In this document: piece by piece, positions 55,110-62,855 of the stretch
How positions within the stretch are numbered: the first letter of the stretch is position 1
How the letters are laid out: every line of letters starts with the position of its first letter
Translations under genes and position numbers: made by a program
The notes under the pieces: generated by a model
The model's input: only the letters and a program-made list of their open reading frames with translations
Database searches by the model: none
Told to the model about the DNA's origin: nothing
DNA from: Brevundimonas sp. NIBR10
GTDB lineage: Bacteria > Pseudomonadota > Alphaproteobacteria > Caulobacterales > Caulobacteraceae
Direction: 5' to 3'
Assembly (NCBI RefSeq): GCF_027912515.1
Contig: NZ_CP115464.1
Location: 1,860,001-1,924,000 of the forward strand
DNA: 64,000 bases

Positions 55110-56143
55110 CTCTTGATCTTCCTCTGATCTGGGCCGGGCTGATCGCCACGGCGGTGCTGCTCTATGTCGTGCTGGACGGGTTCGACCTGGGGGTCGGCAT
55201 CCTGTTCCCGTTCGCAAAGACGCCGGGCGAGCGCGACGTGATGATGAACACCATCGCCCCGGTGTGGGACGGTAACGAGACCTGGCTGGTGTTGGGTGGA
55301 GGGGGGCTGCTGGCCGCCTTTCCGCTGGCCTATTCGGTGCTGATGCCGGCGTTGTATCTGCCGGTGCTGCTGATGCTGGCGGGGCTGATCCTGCGGGGCG
55401 TAGCGTTCGAGTTCAGATTCCGGGCCCGGAACCGGGGCCGCAAATTCTGGACCCAGATGTTCGCCGGGGGCTCGATCCTGACGGCCCTGGCTCAGGGGCT
55501 GATCCTCGGCGGTTTCATTCAGGGGGTGACAGTCGAGAACGACCGGTTCGCGGGTGGGCCGTTCGACTGGTTCACCCCCTACACCCTGCTGGTCGCGGCC
55601 GGGTTGGTGGCCGGATACGCGCTGTTGGGCTCGACCTGGCTGATGATGAAGACGACCGACAATCTGCACGGCGACGCACGTCGCTGGACGGTGTGGGGGG
55701 CGGTCGCGGTCACGGCGCTGCTGGCGGCGGTCAGTGTGGCGACCCTGGTGATCCACCCCCGGATCGCGGCGCGCTGGGGTATCGACCTCAGCGACGGGCT
55801 GGCGGTGTCGATGCCGACGCTGGCTCCCCTGCTGCTGATCCCGGTGCTGGGCCTGATCGGGCTGGGGATCGTGTTCGTCATGGGTCGCAAGGGCTCGCAT
55901 CGCTGGCCCTTCGCGGGCGCGCTGCTGGTCTTCCTGTCGGGGTATCTGGGGCTGGCGGTCGGGTTCGCGCCCTATGTCGTGCCCTATGCCATCGACTATC
56001 GTCAGGCCGCCGCCCCCGACAATGCCCTGGGGCTGATGCTGGTCGGAACGGGGATCATCCTGCCGCTGATCCTGCTCTACACCGGCTGGGTCTACTATGT
56101 GTTCCGGGGCAAGATCGACGAGGAGGCCGGCTATCATCATTGA
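55106..56143 (+). CDS. cydB: Cytochrome bd-type quinol oxidase subunit II
   Basis: This 345-residue eight-to-nine-helix subunit starts IWAGLIATAVLLYVVLDGFDLGVGILFPF and has NTIAPVWDGNETWLVLGGGGLLAAFP, both diagnostic of CydB. The ATG overlaps the cydA stop (ATGA). The DUF2474 reading frame overlaps its 3' end. Confidence 0.95.
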   Translation: MTLDLPLIWAGLIATAVLLYVVLDGFDLGVGILFPFAKTPGERDVMMNTIAPVWDGNETWLVLGGGGLLAAFPLAYSVLMPALYLPVLLMLAGLILRGVAFEFRFRARNRGRKFWTQMFAGGSILTALAQGLILGGFIQGVTVENDRFAGGPFDWFTPYTLLVAAGLVAGYALLGSTWLMMKTTDNLHGDARRWTVWGAVAVTALLAAVSVATLVIHPRIAARWGIDLSDGLAVSMPTLAPLLLIPVLGLIGLGIVFVMGRKGSHRWPFAGALLVFLSGYLGLAVGFAPYVVPYAIDYRQAAAPDNALGLMLVGTGIILPLILLYTGWVYYVFRGKIDEEAGYHH

Positions 56144-56285
56144 TCCCGTTCCCCCGCCCGAGCCGGACGAAGCCGCCGGCCCGCTGTGGAAGAAGCTGGC
56201 CTGGTTCGCCGGGCTGTGCTTGGCAAGTTCCGCGGTGGTAGCCGTCGTCGCCTATGCGTTGCGGGCCTTGCCGTTCGCGGGCTGA
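56097..56285 (+). CDS. DUF2474-type small membrane subunit of the bd oxidase
   Basis: A short membrane peptide follows cydB in another frame: EPDEAAGPLWKKLAWFAG then an Ala/Val-rich helix. This is the DUF2474 pattern, a small partner of CIO-type oxidases. The only standard in-frame start is ATG 56097, inside cydB, giving 62 residues. A perfect AGGAGG (56121-56126) instead points at ATC/ATT codons at 56133, 56136 or 56139, overlapping the cydB stop, which would give 49-51 residues, closer to the family length. A non-AUG start is therefore likely. Confidence 0.75.
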   Translation: MCSGARSTRRPAIIIDPVPPPEPDEAAGPLWKKLAWFAGLCLASSAVVAVVAYALRALPFAG

Positions 56286-56302
56286 GGCGCGAAAGAGGGG
56301 CC

Positions 56303-57346
56303 ATGTCGAGCTCCGTCGTGTTTGCCGCCCTGCTGCTGTCGTCAGCACCCCAGACCACCACCGCCGCCCCGCCGCCGGGATCGATCCAGGGCCTGCCGCC
56401 GTCGCAGCGCCCCGGCAGCGACCTGACGCGCAGCCTGAACAGCGCGCCCCCTGCGGCCGTCGTGCCTGTGCCACGTCCGGTGCAGCCCGCTCCGGTCTAT
56501 TCGCCACCGCCGACCTCCGCACCGGTGCCGCGCCCGGCTCCCGTGACCCCGCCGCCTCTGAACCCGCCGCCTGTGCGCCAGCCGACGCCGACCCCGGCTC
56601 CGGTCATGCCCCAGCCGCGCCCGTCCGCTCCGCCGGTTTCCACGGCACCCGCCCCGGTGCCTCGTCCTTCAGCGCCCTCGACCCAACCGCCGGTGACCCG
56701 TCCCACGCCCGCGCCCGTCATGCCTCAGCCGCGCCCCGTCGCGCCGCCGATCGCAGCGACGCCAACGCCGGTGCCGACACCCCGGCCGACACCGACCGTG
56801 CCGCAGCCCCGCCCTGTGACCCCGCCTGTCGCGGCACCGCCGATGCCCGTCCCCCGGCCCAGCGCGCCGGTCGTACACCCCCCTGTCCGGAGCCCGGCAC
56901 CCTCGACGGGGCCGGCCTTTGCGCCCGAGCCCCTGCCGGCTCCGGTCCCTGCGCCGCCTGCGCCCGCGCCGGTGCCCGCTGCCACGCCGGTCAGTCCCTC
57001 GGCCTACGCCGCCCTGCCGTTTACGGTGGAGATGCCGATGGGCTTCAGCCTGACGGCGGGTCGGCCCGGTCCGGATTTCCAGGAATATACGATCGCCCGC
57101 GCGGGCCAGGCCTTCGTGCGCATTTATGTCGGGCCGTCGTCGCAGTTCCCGATCTATTCGGGAGACGTGATCATGGCCGGCGGACGCGCCTCGGTGGTGA
57201 CCACCGACGGCCTGACCCGGCACGCGCTGGAGCACATGTTCCAGCGCCCGACGGCCCCGCGCGAGATCCACGTCTGGACCTCCAGCCTCGACGGCGCCGA
57301 TCAGGCCCTGGCCGAACGGATCGCCGACTCGGTCGACGCCAAATAG
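56303..57346 (+). CDS. Exported proline-rich protein
   Basis: This 347-residue protein has a short signal (SSVVFAALLLSSAP), then about 200 residues of Pro/Ala/Val low complexity (blocks such as PVPRPSAP and PAPVMPQPRP repeat). A C-terminal domain of about 110 residues starts near LPFTVEMPMGFSLTAG. The long linker could span periplasm or peptidoglycan. I do not recognise the C-terminal domain. It follows the cyd genes after 17 bp and may be in the same transcript. Confidence 0.7.
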   Translation: MSSSVVFAALLLSSAPQTTTAAPPPGSIQGLPPSQRPGSDLTRSLNSAPPAAVVPVPRPVQPAPVYSPPPTSAPVPRPAPVTPPPLNPPPVRQPTPTPAPVMPQPRPSAPPVSTAPAPVPRPSAPSTQPPVTRPTPAPVMPQPRPVAPPIAATPTPVPTPRPTPTVPQPRPVTPPVAAPPMPVPRPSAPVVHPPVRSPAPSTGPAFAPEPLPAPVPAPPAPAPVPAATPVSPSAYAALPFTVEMPMGFSLTAGRPGPDFQEYTIARAGQAFVRIYVGPSSQFPIYSGDVIMAGGRASVVTTDGLTRHALEHMFQRPTAPREIHVWTSSLDGADQALAERIADSVDAK

Positions 57347-57353
57347 GCGAGGT

Positions 57354-57692
57354 CTACTCCGACCAGGCCGCCAGTTCGGTTCCGGCCGGATCGCGGAAGT
57401 GGAAGCGCCGCCCGCCGGGGAAGGCGAAGATGGGTTTGAGGATCACGCCGCCGGCCGCCTCGACCCGCGCCTGCATGGCCTCCAGATCGGTGGCGTAGAG
57501 GACGGGAAGGGGTGCCTTGGACCGGTCGGCCGGATCGGCGTCGAAGCCGCCGTCCAGACCCTCATTGAAGGCCGCATAGGTCGGCCCATAGTCCTGAAAG
57601 GTCCAGCCGAAGGCCGCATCATAAAAGGCCTTGACCGCGCCGATGTCTGCGGCGGGAAATTCCAGATAGTCGAGCTTGCCGTCTTCGCGCAT
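57354..57692 (-). CDS. VOC family protein
   Basis: This 112-residue single-domain vicinal-oxygen-chelate protein starts KLDYLEFPAADIGAVKAFYDAAFGW and ends GGRRFHFRDPAGTELAAWSE, which contains the conserved glutamate. ATG 57692 has AGGAACG upstream and gives the family N-terminus. The substrate is unknown. Confidence 0.85.
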   Translation of the reverse strand: MREDGKLDYLEFPAADIGAVKAFYDAAFGWTFQDYGPTYAAFNEGLDGGFDADPADRSKAPLPVLYATDLEAMQARVEAAGGVILKPIFAFPGGRRFHFRDPAGTELAAWSE

Positions 57693-57871
57693 GTTCGTGT
57701 TCCGTTCCTGTAAGCCGCCGAAAAGGGGCTTGCCACACAGATGATCTCCACGCAATCTTGAGAACTATTCGCAGTCGCAAGAGTCGTCGTGATGATCGTT
57801 CTGGCCGGCGGACCCGACGCCTTGAGCCGCCTGATGGCGTCCGACCGTGTGCGCCGGTGCGGCCGGGCAGA

Positions 57872-59056
57872 TCAGACCAGTTCGACCGCCATCGCCACGG
57901 CCTCGCCGCCGCCGATGCACAGGCTGGCCACGCCCTTGGTGCCGCCACGCGCCTGAAGCGCAGCAAGCAGGGTGGTCAGGACGCGCGCGCCGGACGCGCC
58001 GATTGGGTGACCGAGGGCAGTGGCGCCGCCGTTGACGTTGACCCTGGCGTGGTCGAGGCCGAGCTCCTGCATGGCGATCATCGGCACCACGGCAAAGGCC
58101 TCGTTGATCTCCCACAAGTCGACGTCGGCGGCGGTCCAGCCGGCCTTGGCCAGGGCCTTCTGAATCGCAGGGACGGGCGCGGTGGTGAACAGGCCGGGCT
58201 CGTGGGCATGGGCCGAATGGCTGACGATCCGCGCGACGATCGGCAGGCCTAGCACCTTGGCCACGCTTTCGCGGGTCATGACCAGGGCGGCGGCACCGTC
58301 GCTGATCGAGGCGGAGGAGGCGGCGGTGATGGTGCCGTCCTTGGCGAAAGCGGGTTTCAGGCCGGGGATCTTGTCCGGCATGGCCTTGCCGGGCTGTTCG
58401 TCCTCGACGACCGTGACCGTGCCCTTGCGACCCGCGACCTCGACCGGGGTGATCTCGGCCTTGAAGGCGCCCGAGGTGATCGCCGCATTGGCGCGGGTCA
58501 GGCTTTCGACCGCATAGGCGTCCTGAGCCTCGCGCGTGAACTGATAGGTCCGGGCAGAGTCTTCCGCGAAAGACCCCATCGGCTTGCCGGGCGAATAGGC
58601 GTCCTCCAGCCCGTCCATCATCATGGAATCGATGATGACGTCATGGCCGATGCGAGCGCCCGCGCGGTGCTTGTTCATCAGGAAGGGCGCGCCAGTCATG
58701 GATTCCATGCCGCCCGCGACGATGACGTCGGCGGAGCCGGCGGCGAGGCTGTCCGAGGCCATCATCACGGCCTGAAGGCCCGAGCCGCACATCTTGTTCA
58801 GCGTCGTGGCCTCGACGTGCAGGCCCAGCCCCGCGCCGATCGCCGCCTGACGCGCCGGGGCCTGACCCAGGCCGGCGGGCAGAACGCACCCCATGTAGAT
58901 CTGGTCGATCTTCGCGGGATCGACGCCCGCGCGCTCCACCGCCGCCTTGACCGCCGTGGCACCCAGTTCGGTCGCCTTCACGCCCGTGAACGCGCCCTGG
59001 AACCCGCCCATCGGGGTGCGGGCGAAGGAAACGATGACGACGGGATCGGCGGACAT
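57872..59056 (-). CDS. Acetyl-CoA C-acetyltransferase (thiolase)
   Basis: This 394-residue thiolase condenses two acetyl-CoA molecules or cleaves acetoacetyl-CoA. It has the acyl-carrying cysteine in [17 protein letters not shown] near residue 88, [46 protein letters not shown] and the C-terminal [11 protein letters not shown] with the second catalytic cysteine. The length fits biosynthetic PhaA/AtoB. ATG 59056 was chosen by homology. The preference for synthesis or degradation is unknown. Confidence 0.93.
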   Translation of the reverse strand: MSADPVVIVSFARTPMGGFQGAFTGVKATELGATAVKAAVERAGVDPAKIDQIYMGCVLPAGLGQAPARQAAIGAGLGLHVEATTLNKMCGSGLQAVMMASDSLAAGSADVIVAGGMESMTGAPFLMNKHRAGARIGHDVIIDSMMMDGLEDAYSPGKPMGSFAEDSARTYQFTREAQDAYAVESLTRANAAITSGAFKAEITPVEVAGRKGTVTVVEDEQPGKAMPDKIPGLKPAFAKDGTITAASSASISDGAAALVMTRESVAKVLGLPIVARIVSHSAHAHEPGLFTTAPVPAIQKALAKAGWTAADVDLWEINEAFAVVPMIAMQELGLDHARVNVNGGATALGHPIGASGARVLTTLLAALQARGGTKGVASLCIGGGEAVAMAVELV

Positions 59057-59150
59057 GGCGGAAAATCCTTGAAAGGCTGTGACGGCTAGATCGGCGGTTT
59101 GTCGGTCGGGTTCAAGCGGGGCGGTGAGCGGCACAGTGAAACTGCCGCGA

Positions 59151-60002
59151 TCAGGGCCGGGGCGGACGGGTCGGGGCCAGTTTTCGGCGCTGCCGGCCGA
59201 TGGCGAGAATGCTGCCGGTCCCGTCGCGCACGATCAGGTCGTCCAGCGTCCAGCCACCGCCCAGATCGATCAGCGAAAACTCGAAGAAGGCCCAGCCATC
59301 GGGTGCGTTCTCCGGGGTCGGATCCATGAGGATGTCGTAGCGCAGATCCACGGTCGCGGCGCGGAACGGCTGGGTCACGACGGTCCAGCCCGGCGGATAC
59401 ACGGCGTCCATCAGATAACAGAGCCGGGCCTCATCCAGAGGGGCTCCATCCCGCGTCCGCATCCACAACCGCTCTCCGCCTTGATCGCCGGTCAGACCCC
59501 TCAGCAGGCTGGGCCCGGTCACCATCCGGTACTCGACCTGCTGGGAGAACCAGGGTGCCATCGGTCCGCTGATGGAACGCGCCGGGTCGATGCTGTCGAG
59601 GGGCGGAGGCGGGACGATCCGCCCCGCCACGCGCGGCGCATGGGCGTCGTCCTGGCCATAGGTGGCCTGGGCGTGGTGGGTCAGGCTCTCGCCCTGGCGC
59701 ACGTCGAGCGCCGCATAGGTGACGGTGCGCCCGCCGCGCAGGATCCGGGGCGTGAAGGTGACCGGCGTGTCATAGGCCGGCGCCGACAGGAACTGCATCG
59801 ACAGGCTGCGCAACGGCTGGGTCAGGCCCAGGCCACGGCGCAAGGCCGAGGCCGACAGGGCGGCCAGCAACCCCCCGAACGGAAAGCCCTTCTCGGGCGG
59901 CGCAGAGATCGGCCCGTTCGAGAAGTCGCCGGTCAGGGTGCCGATCAATCCGTCGGGGCCCGGGCTCAGGGTCAGGGCTTCAGCAAGGCTCTTCGAGGTC
60001 AT
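59151..60002 (-). CDS. Thioesterase family protein (double hotdog)
   Basis: This 283-residue protein has two hotdog-like halves: PPEKGFPFGGLLAALSASALRRGL with PLRSLSMQFLSAP, and a C-terminal half with VDLRYDILMDP. This is the TesB-like acyl-CoA thioesterase arrangement. It lies 94 bp upstream of the thiolase on the same strand, consistent with acyl-CoA metabolism. The chain-length preference is unknown. Confidence 0.82.
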   Translation of the reverse strand: MTSKSLAEALTLSPGPDGLIGTLTGDFSNGPISAPPEKGFPFGGLLAALSASALRRGLGLTQPLRSLSMQFLSAPAYDTPVTFTPRILRGGRTVTYAALDVRQGESLTHHAQATYGQDDAHAPRVAGRIVPPPPLDSIDPARSISGPMAPWFSQQVEYRMVTGPSLLRGLTGDQGGERLWMRTRDGAPLDEARLCYLMDAVYPPGWTVVTQPFRAATVDLRYDILMDPTPENAPDGWAFFEFSLIDLGGGWTLDDLIVRDGTGSILAIGRQRRKLAPTRPPRP

Positions 60003-60132
60003 GGCGTCGGGTCAGGGTCCAAAAGGAACGGGCGGAAGACGGCGCTTCCGCCCGTGTCAGTCAAGGAATGCAGGAAACGCCCGGCGATCGCCATACGTCC
60101 GTTGCGAAAAGATACTGACTTGGAGCGTCCAT

Positions 60133-60153
60133 TTTGGCAACCCACTTGCCAAA
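60133..60153. promoter_or_regulatory. Operator TTTGGCAA-cccac-TTGCCAAA
   Basis: A perfect 8-bp inverted repeat with 5-bp spacer ends 27 bp before the HxlR-family start and lies in the gap shared with the divergent thioesterase gene. It is the natural candidate for HxlR autoregulation and control of the thioesterase-thiolase pair. Confidence 0.6.
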
Positions 60154-60180
60154 CGCCTGACGCGGGGTCACTTTCCGACC

Positions 60181-60681
60181 ATGGGACGTACCGCCGATTA
60201 TTCCAAACAAAGCTGCACCATCGCCGCCACGCTCGAGGTGATCGGCGATCCCTGGACCCTGCTGGTCATCCGTGACGCCTTTCAGGGCACGACCCGGTTC
60301 GAGCAGTGGCAGGATCAGCTGGGCGTGGCCCGCAACGTCCTGGCCGCGCGTTTGAAGACCCTCGTCGCCCACGGCGTGCTGGAGCCGCGCCTGTATTCCG
60401 AACGACCGCCACGCAATGAATACGTCCTGACCCGAAAGGGTAGGGATCTGTCCGACGTCCTGCTGACCATGCACGGCTGGGGCTCGAAACACCTCTACAG
60501 CGAGTGCGACTCGGGGGTCAGCTTCCGCCACAAGACCTGCGGTGCCGAACTGTCGCCGCGTCTGGCCTGCAGCTGCTGCGGAGAGATCGTCAACCGTCGC
60601 GACATCGAGACCCGCCGCATCGCCGACTGTCCGACGGTTGGAGACGTCATGCCGAGGCCAAGCGACACCGAAGTCGCCTGA
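60181..60681 (+). CDS. HxlR-family transcriptional regulator
   Basis: This 166-residue winged-helix protein has the HxlR pattern CTIAATLEVIGDPWTLLVIRDAF, GVARNVLAARLKTLVAHGVLE and NEYVLTRKGRDL. The C-terminal part has five cysteines (FRHKTCGAEL and ACSCCGEIV), which could bind metal or sense redox state, as in several family members. A perfect operator-like repeat precedes it. It diverges from the thioesterase and thiolase genes, its probable targets. Confidence 0.9.
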   Translation: MGRTADYSKQSCTIAATLEVIGDPWTLLVIRDAFQGTTRFEQWQDQLGVARNVLAARLKTLVAHGVLEPRLYSERPPRNEYVLTRKGRDLSDVLLTMHGWGSKHLYSECDSGVSFRHKTCGAELSPRLACSCCGEIVNRRDIETRRIADCPTVGDVMPRPSDTEVA

Positions 60682-60689
60682 ACGACGAA

Positions 60690-60717
60690 AGCCGGCTCCG
60701 CTCGCGCGAAACCGGCT
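60690..60717. terminator. Hairpin between hxlR-type gene and rtcB
   Basis: AGCCGG (60690-60695) and CCGGCT (60712-60717) enclose a GC-rich loop between two convergent genes. On the minus strand CTTTCGTC follows. It could be a weak bidirectional terminator. Confidence 0.3.
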
Positions 60718-60721
60718 CCCG

Positions 60722-61942
60722 TCATCCCTTTACGCACACCACCTGACGCAGGGTGTGGACGACCTCGATCAGGTCGGTCTGGGCCGCGATGACCGCGTCG
60801 ATGTCCTTGTAGGCCATCGGCGTTTCATCGATCACCTCGGCGTCCTTGCGGCACTCGACGCCTTCGGTGGCGCGGACGTGGTCCTCCACCGTGAAGCGAC
60901 GCTTGGCCTCGGTCCGGCTCATCGCCCGACCGGCGCCGTGCGAGCAGGTGCAGAAGCTTTCCGCATTGCCCTTGCCGCGCACGATGAAGGATTTCGCCCC
61001 CATCGAACCCGGGATGATGCCCAGCTCATCCAGCTTGGCCGACACTGCGCCCTTGCGGGTCAGGTAGACGTCCTTGCCGAAATGCTTCTCCTTCGAGACG
61101 TAGTTGTGATGGCAGTTCACCGCTTCCTGCGTCGTCTCCAGATCCGGCCAGAACGCGCGCAGCACGGTCAGGACGCTGTCCATCATCACCTCGCGGTTGG
61201 CGCGCGCGTACTTCTGCGCCCACGACACCGCCCGGACATAGTGGACGAAGCCGTCCGTCCCCTCGGGGAGGTAGGCGAGGTCCTGATCCGGCAGGTTGAT
61301 GTGCCAGCGGCGCATCTCGTGCTTGGCCCGGTCGATGAAATAGGTCCCGAACCGGTTGCCCACGCCCCGCGAGCCGGAGTGCAGCATCACCCACACGTCG
61401 CCAGCCTCGTCGAGACAGAGCTCGATGAAGTGGTTGCCGGTGCCCAGCGTCCCCAGATGGCCGAAGCCACGCGGGTGCGCCGCCTTGGGATGGGCCTCGA
61501 CCACGGCGTCATAGCCGGCCTTCAGCTCGCCCCAGCGGGTGACCGCAGAGGCGGGCGGCTCGCCGGCCCAGGCGCCCTTGTCATTGCGGCCGCCGTTGTC
61601 GGTGCGGCCGTGCGGAACGGCCGCCTCGATCGCGGAGCGGATGCCCGACAGGTCGTCCGGCAGATGTTCGGAGCGGATCGAGGTCCGCACCGCCATCATG
61701 CCGCAGCCGATGTCCACGCCGACGGCGGCGGGGATGATGGCCCCGATCGTCGGGATCACCGAACCCACCGTCGCGCCCATGCCCCAATGCACGTCGGGCA
61801 TGACCGCGACGTGCTTATGGATGAACGGCAGCGAGGCCACGTTCTTCAGCTGCTTCAGTGCCGCATCCTCGATGGGCACGCCCCGGGTCCAGGCTTTGAT
61901 GGGCACATGGTCCGGGTTTTCGATCACGTCATAGCCGCGCAT
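60722..61942 (-). CDS. rtcB: RtcB-family RNA ligase
   Basis: This 406-residue protein joins 2',3'-cyclic phosphate (or 3'-phosphate) and 5'-OH RNA ends using GTP and Mn. It has VAVMPDVHWGMGATVGSVIPT, AAVGVDIGCGMMAVRT with the metal-binding Cys, LGTGNHFIELC, VMLHSGSRGVGN, and FCTCSHGAGRAMSRTEAK, whose histidine is the guanylation site. No rtcA or rtcR is nearby. It is convergent with the HxlR gene. Confidence 0.95.
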   Translation of the reverse strand: MRGYDVIENPDHVPIKAWTRGVPIEDAALKQLKNVASLPFIHKHVAVMPDVHWGMGATVGSVIPTIGAIIPAAVGVDIGCGMMAVRTSIRSEHLPDDLSGIRSAIEAAVPHGRTDNGGRNDKGAWAGEPPASAVTRWGELKAGYDAVVEAHPKAAHPRGFGHLGTLGTGNHFIELCLDEAGDVWVMLHSGSRGVGNRFGTYFIDRAKHEMRRWHINLPDQDLAYLPEGTDGFVHYVRAVSWAQKYARANREVMMDSVLTVLRAFWPDLETTQEAVNCHHNYVSKEKHFGKDVYLTRKGAVSAKLDELGIIPGSMGAKSFIVRGKGNAESFCTCSHGAGRAMSRTEAKRRFTVEDHVRATEGVECRKDAEVIDETPMAYKDIDAVIAAQTDLIEVVHTLRQVVCVKG

Positions 61943-62012
61943 GGCGACGTCTCCTTTTCTGTCTTTCGATCCTCTCGGACCGGCAGGGGAGGCGTCACTT
62001 GCGGATACAAGA

Positions 62013-62042
62013 AACCCCTCCGGCCGGTCGGCGGGAGGGGTT
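62013..62042. terminator. Nine-bp stem hairpin upstream of rtcB
   Basis: AACCCCTCC (62013-62021) and GGAGGGGTT (62034-62042) form a perfect 9-bp stem with a 12-base loop. It lies between the rtcB start and the small minus-strand frame at 62078, so it could end that upstream transcript. There is no clear T-run on the minus strand. Confidence 0.4.
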
Positions 62043-62077
62043 GCTGGAATACCGAAGTCTGATCGACCGTTCGTTCC

Positions 62078-62200
62078 CTAGACACCCTCCGCGCACGCGC
62101 CATTGCCCTCGACCAACTGGCGGTCGAAGCTCATGGGCAGGTACGGGGTGGCGGGCTTACAGAACATGGTGGTCTCGTCTTCGGAGGGCGCGACATACAC
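62078..62200 (-). CDS. Possible 40-residue protein
   Basis: A short minus-strand frame after the periplasmic-protein gene reads YVAPSEDETTMFCKPATPY and ends VEGNGACAEGV. Its amino-acid mix looks like a real protein rather than a GC-shadow frame. GTG at 62200 is the only reasonable start; an internal ATG would give 29 residues. The frame also stays open upstream into the neighbouring gene, so it could be the remnant of a larger gene. Support is limited to composition and position. Confidence 0.3.
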   Translation of the reverse strand: MYVAPSEDETTMFCKPATPYLPMSFDRQLVEGNGACAEGV

Positions 62201-62232
62201 CGATGATCGGCGTTTGGCCAGTGCGCCGCCGC

Positions 62233-62739
62233 CTACTCCGCCCGGACCACGACGATGACGAGGCGCTTGCCGCCGTCGGGTTCCTCGCTCGAGGTCCATT
62301 TGTTGGCGACGACATAGAGGGGCGATGAGACGCCCTGGGGCTGGCCGGTCCAGACGTCGACGGCCATGTCGGGGCTGGACTGGACGTTGCTCTGGACAGC
62401 GGTCCAGCCGATGCCGGCCATGGCCGGCAGGAGGTCCAGGCCCGAACCGGCGGGGCCGGTCACCGTGACCTGGCAGACGTTGTTCTCGGCCATCCAGTCG
62501 ATGGTCACGGTCGATCCGCCGCCGGAGGGGACGCGCCAGCCGGTGCCGGATGCGGTCAGGTTTTGTGCCTGGGCCAGGGTCCCGAGACGGGCGGCATCGG
62601 ACGGCTGGCCGTCGAACATGGTCAGGCAGACGTTGTGGACGGCGAGACCGGCGGCCTCGCCCGCATCGTTGACGGGCTCCTGGGCCAGGGCGATGCCCGG
62701 GGCGAGCAGAACGGCGGCGGCGGCGATGATCCTGAGCAT
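62233..62739 (-). CDS. Exported protein of unknown function
   Basis: This 168-residue protein has a clear signal peptide (LRIIAAAAVLLAPGIALAQE) and two cysteines (HNVCLTMFDG and NNVCQVTVTG). The rest is beta-rich. ATG 62739 was chosen because the signal starts there; the open frame upstream is Pro/Arg-rich, lies over the divergent TPR gene, and has no support. I do not recognise a functional family. Confidence 0.7.
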   Translation of the reverse strand: MLRIIAAAAVLLAPGIALAQEPVNDAGEAAGLAVHNVCLTMFDGQPSDAARLGTLAQAQNLTASGTGWRVPSGGGSTVTIDWMAENNVCQVTVTGPAGSGLDLLPAMAGIGWTAVQSNVQSSPDMAVDVWTGQPQGVSSPLYVVANKWTSSEEPDGGKRLVIVVVRAE

Positions 62740-62855
62740 GATGGTCTCTCCAGTTGCCGGATCGTGACAGGGCGGCGGGGGGCCGAAAAGGGGGCGGGGT
62801 GCCATCGTCAGGAACCGGCGCCTCGGCCGGTGGTCGCCCGTGCTAGGTTGGGCCC

